Below are positions 51,676-60,700 of a stretch of DNA of 64,000 nt, one piece after another. The stretch comes from Caldifarciminota bacterium (lineage in GTDB: Bacteria > Hydrothermota > UBA3073 > JACQXS01 > JAGMCI01). The position numbers and the translations under genes are program-made. How positions within the stretch are numbered: the stretch's first letter is position 1; every line of letters starts with the position of its first letter. The notes under the pieces are model-generated. The model made no database searches and was not told the origin of the DNA. It saw only the letters and a list, made by a program, of their open reading frames with translations. The stretch lies in contig JAGMCI010000033.1 in the NCBI GenBank assembly GCA_023129325.1, positions 1 to 64,000 on the forward strand, in the 5' to 3' direction.

Positions 51676-52923
51676 ATGAGAGTTAGTTTTGAGACTTTGG
51701 GTTGTAGATTGAATCAATATGATACGCAGTTGTTAACTGAAGGGTTTAAAGAAGCGGGATTTAAAATTGTTGACCATAAAGAGAAGGCAGATGTTCGTGT
51801 AGTTAATACTTGTATTGTAACTTCAAAAGCGGCGAGAGAATCAAAAAATATAGCAAAAAACTATTCTCGTGACTCTAATCGCCCTTTTATTATCGTGACT
51901 GGCTGTTATGCTAAAATTGGCATAGAGGAAATAAAAGCAATTCCTGGGGTCGGAATCATTGAACCAAACCTCAATAAAATAGCTCTTAAGTTTTTGCATA
52001 CATCTTTGCCTATGACAATTAAAAGTTTTGAAAAGCATATTAAAGCATTTGTAAAAATTCAATCAGGATGTGACCAATTTTGTAGTTACTGCATAGTCCC
52101 TTATGCAAGAGGAACTCCACAGTCAAGACCACTTGAAGAAATAATTTCTGAGATTAAGGCTCTAATTGCTAATGGATATGAAGAATTTGTCCTCACAGGA
52201 ACAAACATTGGTAAATGCAATTTATTAAATATAGTTAAAGCTATTGAAAAAATACCTGGTATCCGCAGGTTTGGGTTTAGTTCAATTGAGCCTCCCAACC
52301 CATCAGCTAACGGGTTGGGAATTTCTGATGAATTATTAGAATTTATTAGCGAGTCTCAAAAGTTTTCTAAATATTTTCACATACCTCTTCAGAGTGGAGA
52401 TAATAAAATTCTTGAGTTAATGGGACGCTGGTATACTGCCGAGGAATACGAAGAACTTATCTGTAAAATTAAGGAAAAAATTCCTGATGTTGCCATAGGA
52501 GCGGATGTAATTGTTGGATTCCCCGGAGAAGGAGAACAAGAGTTTTTAAATACCTATAATTTGATTTCCCAGTCTCCAATTTCTCGGTTACATGTATTTA
52601 GATATTCCAAAAGACCAAGAACTAAAGCATTGGATTTAATCCGTCAGCCGACGGATGAAGTCTCCGAAGGAATCAAGAAAGAGAGAAGCAAGATTCTCAG
52701 AGAACTGAGTAAAAGGAAATGGCAAGAATTTAGGAACCAATTCATAGACAAAATTCTTGAAGCACACATAGAATCAAAACCAAAAAATGGGTATCAAGTT
52801 GGAGTGACTTCAAATTACATAAAAGTCCTATTTAAGTCTCCTTTTGAACTTGGAAATAAGTTTGTCAAACTTAAAATTAAAGATGTTAATAACTCTTATA
52901 GTCACGGACAATTAGTGATATGA
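51676..52923 (+). CDS. mtaB: tRNA t6A37 methylthiotransferase
   Basis: The 415-aa radical-SAM protein converts t6A to ms2t6A at position 37 of tRNA. It has the N-terminal UPF0004 domain with cluster cysteines (LGCRLNQYD, VNTCIVTS, TGCYAK), the radical-SAM motif SGCDQFCSYCIVPYARG, GADVIVGFPGEGEQEF and a C-terminal TRAM-like region. MtaB fits better than MiaB because of LGCRLNQ and the length. Two palindromes interrupt it in frame: PNPSANGLG after SSIEP (52294-52319) and RQPTDE (52639-52656). The stop overlaps the WD40 start as ATGA. Confidence 0.93.
   Translation: MRVSFETLGCRLNQYDTQLLTEGFKEAGFKIVDHKEKADVRVVNTCIVTSKAARESKNIAKNYSRDSNRPFIIVTGCYAKIGIEEIKAIPGVGIIEPNLNKIALKFLHTSLPMTIKSFEKHIKAFVKIQSGCDQFCSYCIVPYARGTPQSRPLEEIISEIKALIANGYEEFVLTGTNIGKCNLLNIVKAIEKIPGIRRFGFSSIEPPNPSANGLGISDELLEFISESQKFSKYFHIPLQSGDNKILELMGRWYTAEEYEELICKIKEKIPDVAIGADVIVGFPGEGEQEFLNTYNLISQSPISRLHVFRYSKRPRTKALDLIRQPTDEVSEGIKKERSKILRELSKRKWQEFRNQFIDKILEAHIESKPKNGYQVGVTSNYIKVLFKSPFELGNKFVKLKIKDVNNSYSHGQLVI
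52294..52319. repeat. In-frame palindrome CCCAACCC...GGGTTGGG in mtaB
   Basis: Perfect 8-bp arms enclose ATCAGCTAAC. The insertion falls between SSIEP and ISDELL, which are adjacent or nearly so in relatives. It shares the GCTAACGGGT core with 9555-9582. Confidence 0.85.
52639..52656. repeat. In-frame palindrome ATCCGTCAGCCGACGGAT in mtaB
   Basis: An 18-nt near-perfect palindrome encoding IRQPTD. Related ATCCGTC/GACGGAT strings lie at 35694-35717 and 51647-51660. Confidence 0.75.
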
Positions 52924-54626
52924 TTTCAATTTTGTGGTTAATTTTAGCCACAGTAGGAGCATATAGCAATACGCCCCTGCAAATATTTCTTTCTGAGAAA
53001 CCTGTTCAAGTATTTAAAGAACATAAAACTAATATTTATTCGGTTGCCTTTAATCCTTCATCTGAACTATTAGCCTCGGGAAGTAAAGATGGGATTATAA
53101 ATGTATGGCGTATAAAAGATGGCTCATTGCTGCATACTCTTAATCATGGTTCTCAGGTGCGTTCGGTTTGCTTTTCGCCTGATAATTTGTGGATTGTTTC
53201 AAGTGGAAGAAACGGATTGATAAAAATTTGGGATTTCAAATCGGACAGGAGCAAGCCCTGTCCCTACTTTACAATTGATACCCATCAAGAGAGGGTTTAT
53301 TCAGTTTGTTTCGACCCTGCTGGTGAATGGTTAGCTTCAGCTGGAAAAAACCACACCATTAAAATCTGGAGTATTCCAGATTTCAACCTTCTACGAACTC
53401 TTCCCGGTCATGAAGACCTCATTTACTCTCTTTTTCTCTCATTAGATGGTTCACCACGAAGTGGTAATTTTTTAATATCAGGCAGCAAGGATAAAACAGT
53501 GAGAATATGGAGGACTTCTGATTGGGGATATGTCGGTGTTTTAAAGAGTCATAAGGGACGAGTATATTCTGTATCAATATCTCCTGATGACAAAATTATA
53601 GCCTCTGGGAGTGAAGATAATACTATAAAGCTCTGGGACACAGATAGTTTAAAGCTTTTTAAGACATTAAAAACACATCAAAATTATGTAAGAACTTTAG
53701 CTTTTAGCCCGGAATACCCTATCTTAGCATCAGGCAGTCTTGATAGGACTTTAAGACTCTGGAATTTAGAAGGTAAACTATTAGCTACAAGAAATTTTGA
53801 ATCTGGGTTATGGGATGTGAAGTTTTCACCTAACAGCGAATGGCTGGCAGTCGCTTCAGGGACTGAAATTTATATTTTTACAGTCTTTACACCTGGTAGG
53901 AAAATAGCTTCAGAGGGTCCACCGAAGCTCACATTTACCTCTACTATTCAAGATGAGAATAGCAATAAAATTCTTGAAGCAGGTGAACTCGTCAACTTAA
54001 TTATTGAAATTATTAATGAAGGTAAAGGTTACGCAGATGAGGTAAAAGTATTTGTGGAAACAGAGGAAACTGATTTAGCCGCATTTGAGCAAAGTAAATT
54101 TCTTGGAATGATTGCTCCCGGGGATACAAAGGTTGTAGACTTTAAAGCTTTAATTCCATATTCAATCAGAAATTGGGATAGTTATATCCATATTAAGGTC
54201 TGTAGTCCAGAACTTCAGTCCTTGAAAGAGAAGATTTTTGTCAAAACAAAAGCGTTACTTCCGCCCAATTTTAATATAGTTTATAACATAGATGATTCTG
54301 ATGGAAATGCTAACGGCATAATAGACCGTGGAGAACCTGTGAAACTCAGAGTAAAAGTTCAAAACCTGGGTGAAGCAATAGCAAGAGATGTAAAAGTATT
54401 ATTAAGTACTGAGACTGAAGGCCTAAGTTTAACGAAGACCGAACAAAATCTTGGTGCTATACTTGCTAAATCAAGTCAGATTACCAATTTTATTTTCAAA
54501 GTTAGTAAAGACTTCAAGGAAGAAAGCTTTATATTCTTTCTCAAGGTAAAAGAAAAGTCAGGTTTTTTTACTGCCAAGAAAGAGATTACTTTATTCATAG
54601 CTAAACCTAAAATACCTATCAAATAA
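52920..54626 (+). CDS. Exported WD40 beta-propeller protein with CARDB-like domains
   Basis: The 568-aa protein has a short signal peptide (MISILWLILATVGAYS), then seven WD40 repeats (for example VAFNPSSELLASGSKDGIIN, VRIWRTSD, LASGSLDRTLRLW), then two CARDB-like adhesive domains (about 330-560) related by a shared core (D.N.N.ILEAGE.V.L and D.NANGIIDRGEPVKL). No sorting domain is seen, so it is probably periplasmic or uses another export route. Three repeat insertions stay in frame, including a 15-nt remnant of the 51-nt element and a 28-nt form of the prmC element overlapping the signal-peptide end. The start overlaps mtaB by 4 nt. Confidence 0.85.
   Translation: MISILWLILATVGAYSNTPLQIFLSEKPVQVFKEHKTNIYSVAFNPSSELLASGSKDGIINVWRIKDGSLLHTLNHGSQVRSVCFSPDNLWIVSSGRNGLIKIWDFKSDRSKPCPYFTIDTHQERVYSVCFDPAGEWLASAGKNHTIKIWSIPDFNLLRTLPGHEDLIYSLFLSLDGSPRSGNFLISGSKDKTVRIWRTSDWGYVGVLKSHKGRVYSVSISPDDKIIASGSEDNTIKLWDTDSLKLFKTLKTHQNYVRTLAFSPEYPILASGSLDRTLRLWNLEGKLLATRNFESGLWDVKFSPNSEWLAVASGTEIYIFTVFTPGRKIASEGPPKLTFTSTIQDENSNKILEAGELVNLIIEIINEGKGYADEVKVFVETEETDLAAFEQSKFLGMIAPGDTKVVDFKALIPYSIRNWDSYIHIKVCSPELQSLKEKIFVKTKALLPPNFNIVYNIDDSDGNANGIIDRGEPVKLRVKVQNLGEAIARDVKVLLSTETEGLSLTKTEQNLGAILAKSSQITNFIFKVSKDFKEESFIFFLKVKEKSGFFTAKKEITLFIAKPKIPIK
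52953..52980. repeat. 28-nt deleted copy of the prmC palindromic element
   Basis: GTAGGAGCATATAGCAATAC then GCCCCTGC matches both terminal arms of the 52-nt element at 41961-42012 with the centre missing. It encodes VGAYSNTPL at the signal-peptide cleavage region. Confidence 0.7.
53243..53263. repeat. In-frame palindrome GGACAGG......CCTGTCC in the WD40 gene
   Basis: Seven-bp arms around AGCAAGC, encoding DRSKPCP between two WD40 blades. Confidence 0.7.
53448..53462 (+). repeat. 15-nt remnant of the 51-nt element (copy E)
   Basis: GGTTCACCACGAAGT encodes GSPRS. It equals the full element after exact loss of one 36-nt unit between the two CACCACGR repeats, and it is in the same reading frame as the coding full copies. 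Confidence 0.6.
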
Positions 54627-54636
54627 TTTCCAAAAA

Positions 54637-55581
54637 ATGTTTCTTGACCAAATAAGAATAAGAGTTGAGGGGGGTAAAGGTGGAGATGGTTGTGTAAGTT
54701 TTAGAAGAGAAAAATATGTGCCTCGGGGTGGCCCTGACGGTGGTGAAGGAGGTAAAGGTGGAGATGTAATTTTGGAGGCATGTGAAAATCTCAATAGTTT
54801 ATATCATCTTTATTACACTCCTTATTTAAAAGCAAAACATGGAGGTCATGGGAAAGGTAAAAACAGTCGTGGCAAAGATAGAGAAAATTTAATAGTTAAA
54901 GTTCCTCCTGGAACTATTGTGTATGAACAGAACGATTCCAAGAAATTACTCATAGACCTTAATCTCGGTGATAGCTTTATAGTAGCAAAGGGAGGAAAAG
55001 GTGGCAGGGGAAATACTGCGTTCAAAAGTTCAACCAATAGAGTACCGAGGATTAGAGAATTAGGCGAAGAAGGAGAAAAGAAAACTTTATTACTTGAACT
55101 CAAATTAATTGCTGATGTTGGATTTGTAGGTTATCCAAACGCTGGAAAATCTACTTTACTTGCCAGAATTTCAAATGCTAAACCTAAAATTGCTTCTTAC
55201 CCCTTTACAACTCTTACTCCAAATTTAGGAGTCAGGTATATAAACAATCAAAAAGTTACTTTTGCTGATATTCCTGGCATAATAGAAGATGCACACAAAG
55301 GGAAAGGGTTAGGGCTTGACTTTTTACGGCATATAGAACGTACTGGAATCTTAATTTTTATACTTGATATCACTAAAAACCCTTTAAGTGATTATAAGAC
55401 TTTGAAGAACGAAATAAAGGAACATAATCCCTTTATTTTAAAGAAACCTCAAGTTATTGTGTTAAATAAGATAGACCTTATAAAAAAGAAAATACCCATT
55501 GAGGATGCAATTTACATTTCTGCCTTAAAGGGAGATGGGATTGAAAATCTTTTATCAAGATTAAAAGAGAAATTAAAATGA
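54637..55581 (+). CDS. obgE: Obg GTPase (ribosome assembly), short form
   Basis: The 314-aa protein has the glycine-rich Obg domain (residues 1-155; VEGGKGGDGCVSFRREKYVP) and the GTPase motifs GYPNAGKST, DIPGIIEDAHKG and NKID. It ends after the G domain (SALKGDGIENLLSRLKEKL) and lacks the C-terminal OCT domain found in some Obg proteins. It is essential for 50S maturation in bacteria generally. It starts 10 nt after the WD40 gene with no strong Shine-Dalgarno, and its end overlaps the thioesterase gene by 4 nt. Confidence 0.96.
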   Translation: MFLDQIRIRVEGGKGGDGCVSFRREKYVPRGGPDGGEGGKGGDVILEACENLNSLYHLYYTPYLKAKHGGHGKGKNSRGKDRENLIVKVPPGTIVYEQNDSKKLLIDLNLGDSFIVAKGGKGGRGNTAFKSSTNRVPRIRELGEEGEKKTLLLELKLIADVGFVGYPNAGKSTLLARISNAKPKIASYPFTTLTPNLGVRYINNQKVTFADIPGIIEDAHKGKGLGLDFLRHIERTGILIFILDITKNPLSDYKTLKNEIKEHNPFILKKPQVIVLNKIDLIKKKIPIEDAIYISALKGDGIENLLSRLKEKLK

Positions 55582-55976
55582 AATTAGAAGATAGAGATTG
55601 GTGCTTTGGATGTGGGAAAAAGAACCCAATTGGACTTAAACTTAAATTTACTCAAATCCCTGATGGTGTCAAAACTATTTTTATTCCCAAGAAAGAGCAC
55701 GAGGGCTATAAGGATATTGTTCATGGCGGGGTCATTGCAACTTTACTTGATGAATCTCTTGCCTGGGCTTGCAAATCATATACTAACAAACTTACAACTA
55801 TGACTACCTCATTGGAAATCAAATTTAAAAAACCAGCAATAGTAGGTAAACCTATTTTAGTAGAAGCCAGTATGACAAAAAATTCAAGAAAGATTATACA
55901 AGGCAAAGCTTTGGCAAAAAACTCTGCTAATCAAATATTAGCTGAAGCTCAAGGCAAATTTATAAAGGTTGTTTGA
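55578..55976 (+). CDS. PaaI-type hotdog thioesterase
   Basis: The 132-aa single hotdog-fold protein has WCFGCGKKNPIGL at the N-terminus (a pattern common in this PaaI subgroup) and the active-site helix region VHGGVIATLLDESLAWA. It probably hydrolyses an acyl-CoA; given iorAB in the genome, aryl-acetyl-CoA would be one candidate, but that is inference. It is coupled to obgE by ATGA, and its 3' end overlaps convergent mrdA by 17 nt. Confidence 0.85.
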   Translation: MKLEDRDWCFGCGKKNPIGLKLKFTQIPDGVKTIFIPKKEHEGYKDIVHGGVIATLLDESLAWACKSYTNKLTTMTTSLEIKFKKPAIVGKPILVEASMTKNSRKIIQGKALAKNSANQILAEAQGKFIKVV

Positions 55977-57696
55977 GGTAGGCTTGAATTATTTTGCCTG
56001 CTATAGGAGCAGCAACACTTCCTCCCATTCCTCCATTTTCAACAAATACAACTACACAAATTTGTGGATTCTCATAAGGAGCAAAAGCTACAAACCAAGC
56101 ATGGTCTTCTCCTTCAGGGTTTTGAGCTGTTCCTGTTTTGCCGGCTACGGATATTTCAGGGACATTTGCCAGTCTACCAGTTCCTTTGTCATCTTGCACT
56201 ACACCTAACATACCTTCCCTTAAAATTTCAATTGTGTTTGGACTCAGTGAAAGATTATGGGAATTAGGAGTAAAAGAGAAAACTTCTTCTCCATTCGGGT
56301 TTGTTATTTTTTTAACAAGTGCTGGAGTATATAAAACTCCATTATTAGCAATTCCTGAGACGAAATATAAGATTTGGAGTGGAGTAACTAATATCTCTCC
56401 CTGTCCTATAGCTAAATTTGCGGATATTCCTTTACCCCATCGTCCTTTGCCATATTTTTTATCATACCATTCCTCGGTTGGTATAAAACCCTTAGATTCT
56501 CCAGGTATATCTATTCCTACTTTTTTTCCAAATCCTAATTTTTTTGCAAGTTCGCAAATTGGGTCAACACCAAGTTCCATCCCAACTTGATAAAAATAAA
56601 CATCACAAGACTGAATAATAGCGTCTATAAGATTTAAAGAACCATGTGTCTCCCAGCACTTATATTTTCGTCTTCCAATTGTAATACTTCCTTTACAAGG
56701 AATCGGCTCTTTAGTTGCAGGATTTAATATTCCTTTTTCAATCCCACAAGCACAGGTAACGAGTTTAAAAACTGAGGCTGGAGGATAAGTGGCATTTTTT
56801 ACTCTATCCCAAAGAGGGAATAGCGAATCCTTTGAAATTTTTTCCCAGTCTTCAGAAGAAATCCCAGCAACAAAAGAGTTAGGGTCAAATCCAGGTTTTG
56901 ATACCCATGTGAGGATTTCCCCTGTCTTTGGGTCTATTGCAATACAAGCTCCTCTACTTGGCAAAATGTCATATACAAGAGCTTGAAGTTCTGCATCAAT
57001 GGTGAGCCAAACATCGCATCCTGGTTCTGGTGATACATAAGATAAGGGTTCAAGCTCATACCCCCGAGCATCTACTTCTACATATCGGGTTCCATCTTTC
57101 CCTTTTAAAAATTTTTCATATTCTTTTTCTATACCTGATTTACCGATAAATATTCCAAGTCTATATTCTGGATAGATTTTAAGCTCTTTTTTTGAAATTT
57201 CACCTATGTAACCTATAGGATGTGAAAAAATTTTATCCTGATGATACCTTCTTAAGGGTTGGATTTTTATACATATATTTGGAAATCTTTCCTTTTTTTC
57301 TTCTAATTTGCAAACAATTTCAAAAGGCACTTTTCTTATTGTGTATTGTGTAAAATTAGGATTTAATTTCCTGTTTGCCGTCTCCGTCCCGCTTCGCTTG
57401 TCGGAGCGGGGCAGGCAAGATAAGAGAGAGGAAAACTCTACCTTCTCTTTTTGAGTAACTGAATTGGAATCTATAATAATTGTATAACTTGGGATATTAT
57501 CAACTAAAACTTTTTTATTTCTATCATATATTATACCCCTGGGAGCATCCACAGGGTCTGGTCTTACATAATTTTCTTTTGCCAGTTTCCTGTATTTTTG
57601 TGCACTTACTAATTGAAGTGAAGCTAATCTTACCACAAGAATTAAAAACATTGTTGAAATTAAGATAAAGAGAAAGGTAATTCTTTTTTCCTTCAT
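55960..57696 (-). CDS. mrdA: Penicillin-binding protein 2 (elongasome transpeptidase)
   Basis: This 578-aa class B PBP has an N-terminal membrane anchor (ITFLFILISTMFLILVVRLA), a PBP dimerisation domain, and the transpeptidase motifs SVFK (PPASVFKLVTCA), SCD in place of SxN (QSCDVYFYQVG) and KTGT (VAGKTGTAQNPEG). It cross-links peptidoglycan during rod elongation with RodA. RodA and MreBCD are not in the window. A GC-rich palindrome (57375-57420) adds CLPRSDKRSGTETAN in the N-terminal domain, in frame. It is slightly shorter than E. coli PBP2. Confidence 0.94.
   Translation of the reverse strand: MKEKRITFLFILISTMFLILVVRLASLQLVSAQKYRKLAKENYVRPDPVDAPRGIIYDRNKKVLVDNIPSYTIIIDSNSVTQKEKVEFSSLLSCLPRSDKRSGTETANRKLNPNFTQYTIRKVPFEIVCKLEEKKERFPNICIKIQPLRRYHQDKIFSHPIGYIGEISKKELKIYPEYRLGIFIGKSGIEKEYEKFLKGKDGTRYVEVDARGYELEPLSYVSPEPGCDVWLTIDAELQALVYDILPSRGACIAIDPKTGEILTWVSKPGFDPNSFVAGISSEDWEKISKDSLFPLWDRVKNATYPPASVFKLVTCACGIEKGILNPATKEPIPCKGSITIGRRKYKCWETHGSLNLIDAIIQSCDVYFYQVGMELGVDPICELAKKLGFGKKVGIDIPGESKGFIPTEEWYDKKYGKGRWGKGISANLAIGQGEILVTPLQILYFVSGIANNGVLYTPALVKKITNPNGEEVFSFTPNSHNLSLSPNTIEILREGMLGVVQDDKGTGRLANVPEISVAGKTGTAQNPEGEDHAWFVAFAPYENPQICVVVFVENGGMGGSVAAPIAGKIIQAYLKQPL
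57375..57420. repeat. In-frame GC-rich palindrome in mrdA
   Basis: TTGCCGTCTCCGTCCCGCTT ... AGCGGGGCAGGCAA forms a long imperfect hairpin. It encodes LPRSDKRSGTETAN in the dimerisation domain, near the start of the pedestal. Confidence 0.75.
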
Positions 57697-57727
57697 ACTA
57701 CTTGCCCTGAACCGTTTCGGTTCGGGG

Positions 57728-60700
57728 TTAAAAACGGAACTCTACGGAAAATCCCATACCTATAGTTCTTGTATTTGCTTTAGGAACCTTATTCCATTGG
57801 TGACTATATGAAACGTTAGCTCCACCAGTAATGTTTGTAGAGAAATTATAACTTAGTTGAGAGGTCACAGAAAGGCTATTTGAATCGCTATTTTTAATAT
57901 TTTTTGTAGTACTTTGGTTAATTGAATAAGTTGCAACTAAAGAAGTATTGAGGTCACTGGTCCATCTTATATGCTTGAAGAATGGAAGTTTAATTCCTGT
58001 TGGAGCTCGGAAAGAGTAACTTGATGAAAGACTGTAATCAATTCTTTTACTCTCAGTTAAAGCATTAAGGGTCTTATTTTCACCAAGAGTCAGACTACCT
58101 GAAAATCCAGTGCTTATGCCTTTTTTCCACTGAACTTGCAAATCGCCTCTTAAATTTCTATCTTTTGAAATATTCTCTGGTTCCCCCAATTCTGGGCCAG
58201 ATTCACTTTGGCCTGTTGAATAGGAAGAAGAAAGACTTAAGGAATTAAATAACTTTGATAAGAAAAACCATTTTTCAAGCCCTGGTATTCTTAGAGAAAG
58301 ATTTGGATGCCGGGTGCTTACAGATTTCACTCTATTATCACCTCCTATACTGATAGTTTTGTTATAAGAGTCAGAAAGAGAAATATTTCCAATAGATATT
58401 CCCATACTACTCAGGGAATAGGTTCTTGTAATCCCGGTGCTTGATATATAAGGATTATCAGGGTCTATAACCATTTTTACCTCAGGCTCATCTACAATCC
58501 CAAATCTATATTTAAAGCATGGTCTTTCTAATAAAGAAGCAACTTGATTTGAACGACGAATTGAATATGAGAAAGAAGGAAAGCTTATTTTATTCACAAT
58601 ATGCTCAATTTGCATCAAAACCCAGTGTGGGCTTCCAACAGGAGTCTCAGAATCAAGTTTTTCATCCCTGAGACCAGTAATAAGCTTTATTATTTTATCT
58701 ATAACAATTGGAGTCCTAAAAGAAGTATTACTTCCGACACCAACATTTCTTAATGAATCAAGATTAGCCGCATGGTCTTCCTGATAACCCACTGAATAAC
58801 TTACACTTGGAGATATGAAATTAAAGAAAGAGGGTGAAAAAGTGGCATTCATATTTTCACTTCTGCTTGTCTCTTTATCAGGTCTATCAATATTTAAATC
58901 GCCAGACATACGCATAGAATAATTAAAAGAAAGTGGCCGTATAGGGTTATAAGAAAAACTCCCTTGTGCACCTACGCTTCGTGCAGAAGGAGTAGAGGTA
59001 GGGTGAGTCCAAATTGTATCTACTTTTTCATATCTTGTTGACCAGGAATAGGAATAACTGCCAGTAACACTTATATTTTCTGGATAATATTTAATCTCAA
59101 ATCCTTTAATTTTAATGCTTGGTAAAGGGGGAGAATAGCGATAACCAAGAGAAGCTGAATGAGAAAGGGACGAATCAATTTTAATAGGTGAGCGAGAATG
59201 GCCATCATTGTATCTAAAAGAAGCTGATATATTGTCAAGTGTAAGGCGGAGGAGTGGATTTTTTGAGGGCGATTTTGAAAAACTAATACTTCCACTTCTT
59301 TGAAGATTATAATTTTTTTGAGCTTTTGATTCTTCTTCAGTAAGTTTAACATCTGAATCTGTCTCATATTTTGGAAAACTTGAACTCGTCGTATAGCTAA
59401 GAGCTAAAGGCAAAGATATACCCCAGTTTTGAGGTAAAAGCTTATTTAATGAAAAACCCCTAATGCCTAACCTTAAAATTCTATTAGAATTTGTTGCAAG
59501 ACTTTGGTATGGATTCATAAAAGTGCCCAAATCTTTAAAGTAAGGATTATTAGCCGCATAAGATAAGTCTATTGTGGCAAGGTCTGCCAATCCACAGGAA
59601 AGACTGACCATCCCCATTATCCCTCCTTCTCGCCTTACATCTGATAATTTAAGCTCATCAAGCCACACTTCGCCTGATATTGACTGAATTGAGTCTTCAT
59701 TCGAGACGCCAAGCTCTATTCGCATTATCTTTGTGAGAGAGGGATTGCCTAAAATTCTATAATTCTCTTTACTAAATATAATAGTATCTGCTCCAGTTCT
59801 CTCTGATTTCAGACGGGTTATTTCATCAAGGTCTATTTCAATTTCATCCCATCCAGTTGGAATTTGAGTTCTGTGTTCATAATAATTTTTTGCATCGCAT
59901 ACAAGTCTTACAGATAGATTAGCTTTCCCAATCATATTTACACCTTTAACCCATATTTTTAGCTTCTTGTATTGGATAAAATCCTTTGCCTTTGTATATG
60001 GGGTATAACAACCACCTTCATCATTAGGTGGAAGATTATACTCTAATGCAAGTGATTGTTCACGCTCAGTCCTGCCATAAGCATCTTTTTCAAGCTCAAT
60101 TGGGGGAGAAGCATAATCAGGGTTTTCATCAGTATTCTTAGCACTTATTTTGACACCATCGGAACCCATATGCTTCCACCGACTCCCTGCTATATCAAGT
60201 GCCGCAATGTTAATTTCATTGTCTTTAGAAATTTCATCCACCCAGATTCTTGCATATTTTATGCATTCCCATTGAGGAGTTCCTTCTTTTTTGTTAAACT
60301 CATCAAGAGGAATTCTAAAAAGTTTCCAACCATTAGCTCTTGAAATAGTTGGAGATGTATTGGCAAGGTCAATCTTGAATGAAAAATAATCGTTTTGCTT
60401 ATTTAAGAAGCCATCAAGGTCTAAATCTTCTGTGTTCAGTCTTCCGTCATTTTCGGTCCCATTTATCCTTAAATAGTCATCTGGTTTGTTCGTATCATAG
60501 TGATAATCATCATTCCCATCATCTCCAGTAACATTTTTTCCATCTTCTCCTGCAATACCATCAAGTCCAGTATCTTCGCCCTCATCTAATTTATTATTCT
60601 TGTTTATTTTATCCTCAGTGGTAGGCTTATCTGAGTCACGAAAACCACAGATTTCTCCTCCTGCATTTCTTCTTGGGGCATCTTCTTCAATATTTGTTCC

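Noticed and set aside
59071-59367. 98-aa minus-strand ORF inside sprA
   Set aside because: It lies in another frame of the continuous SprA coding region and has no similarity or start signal.
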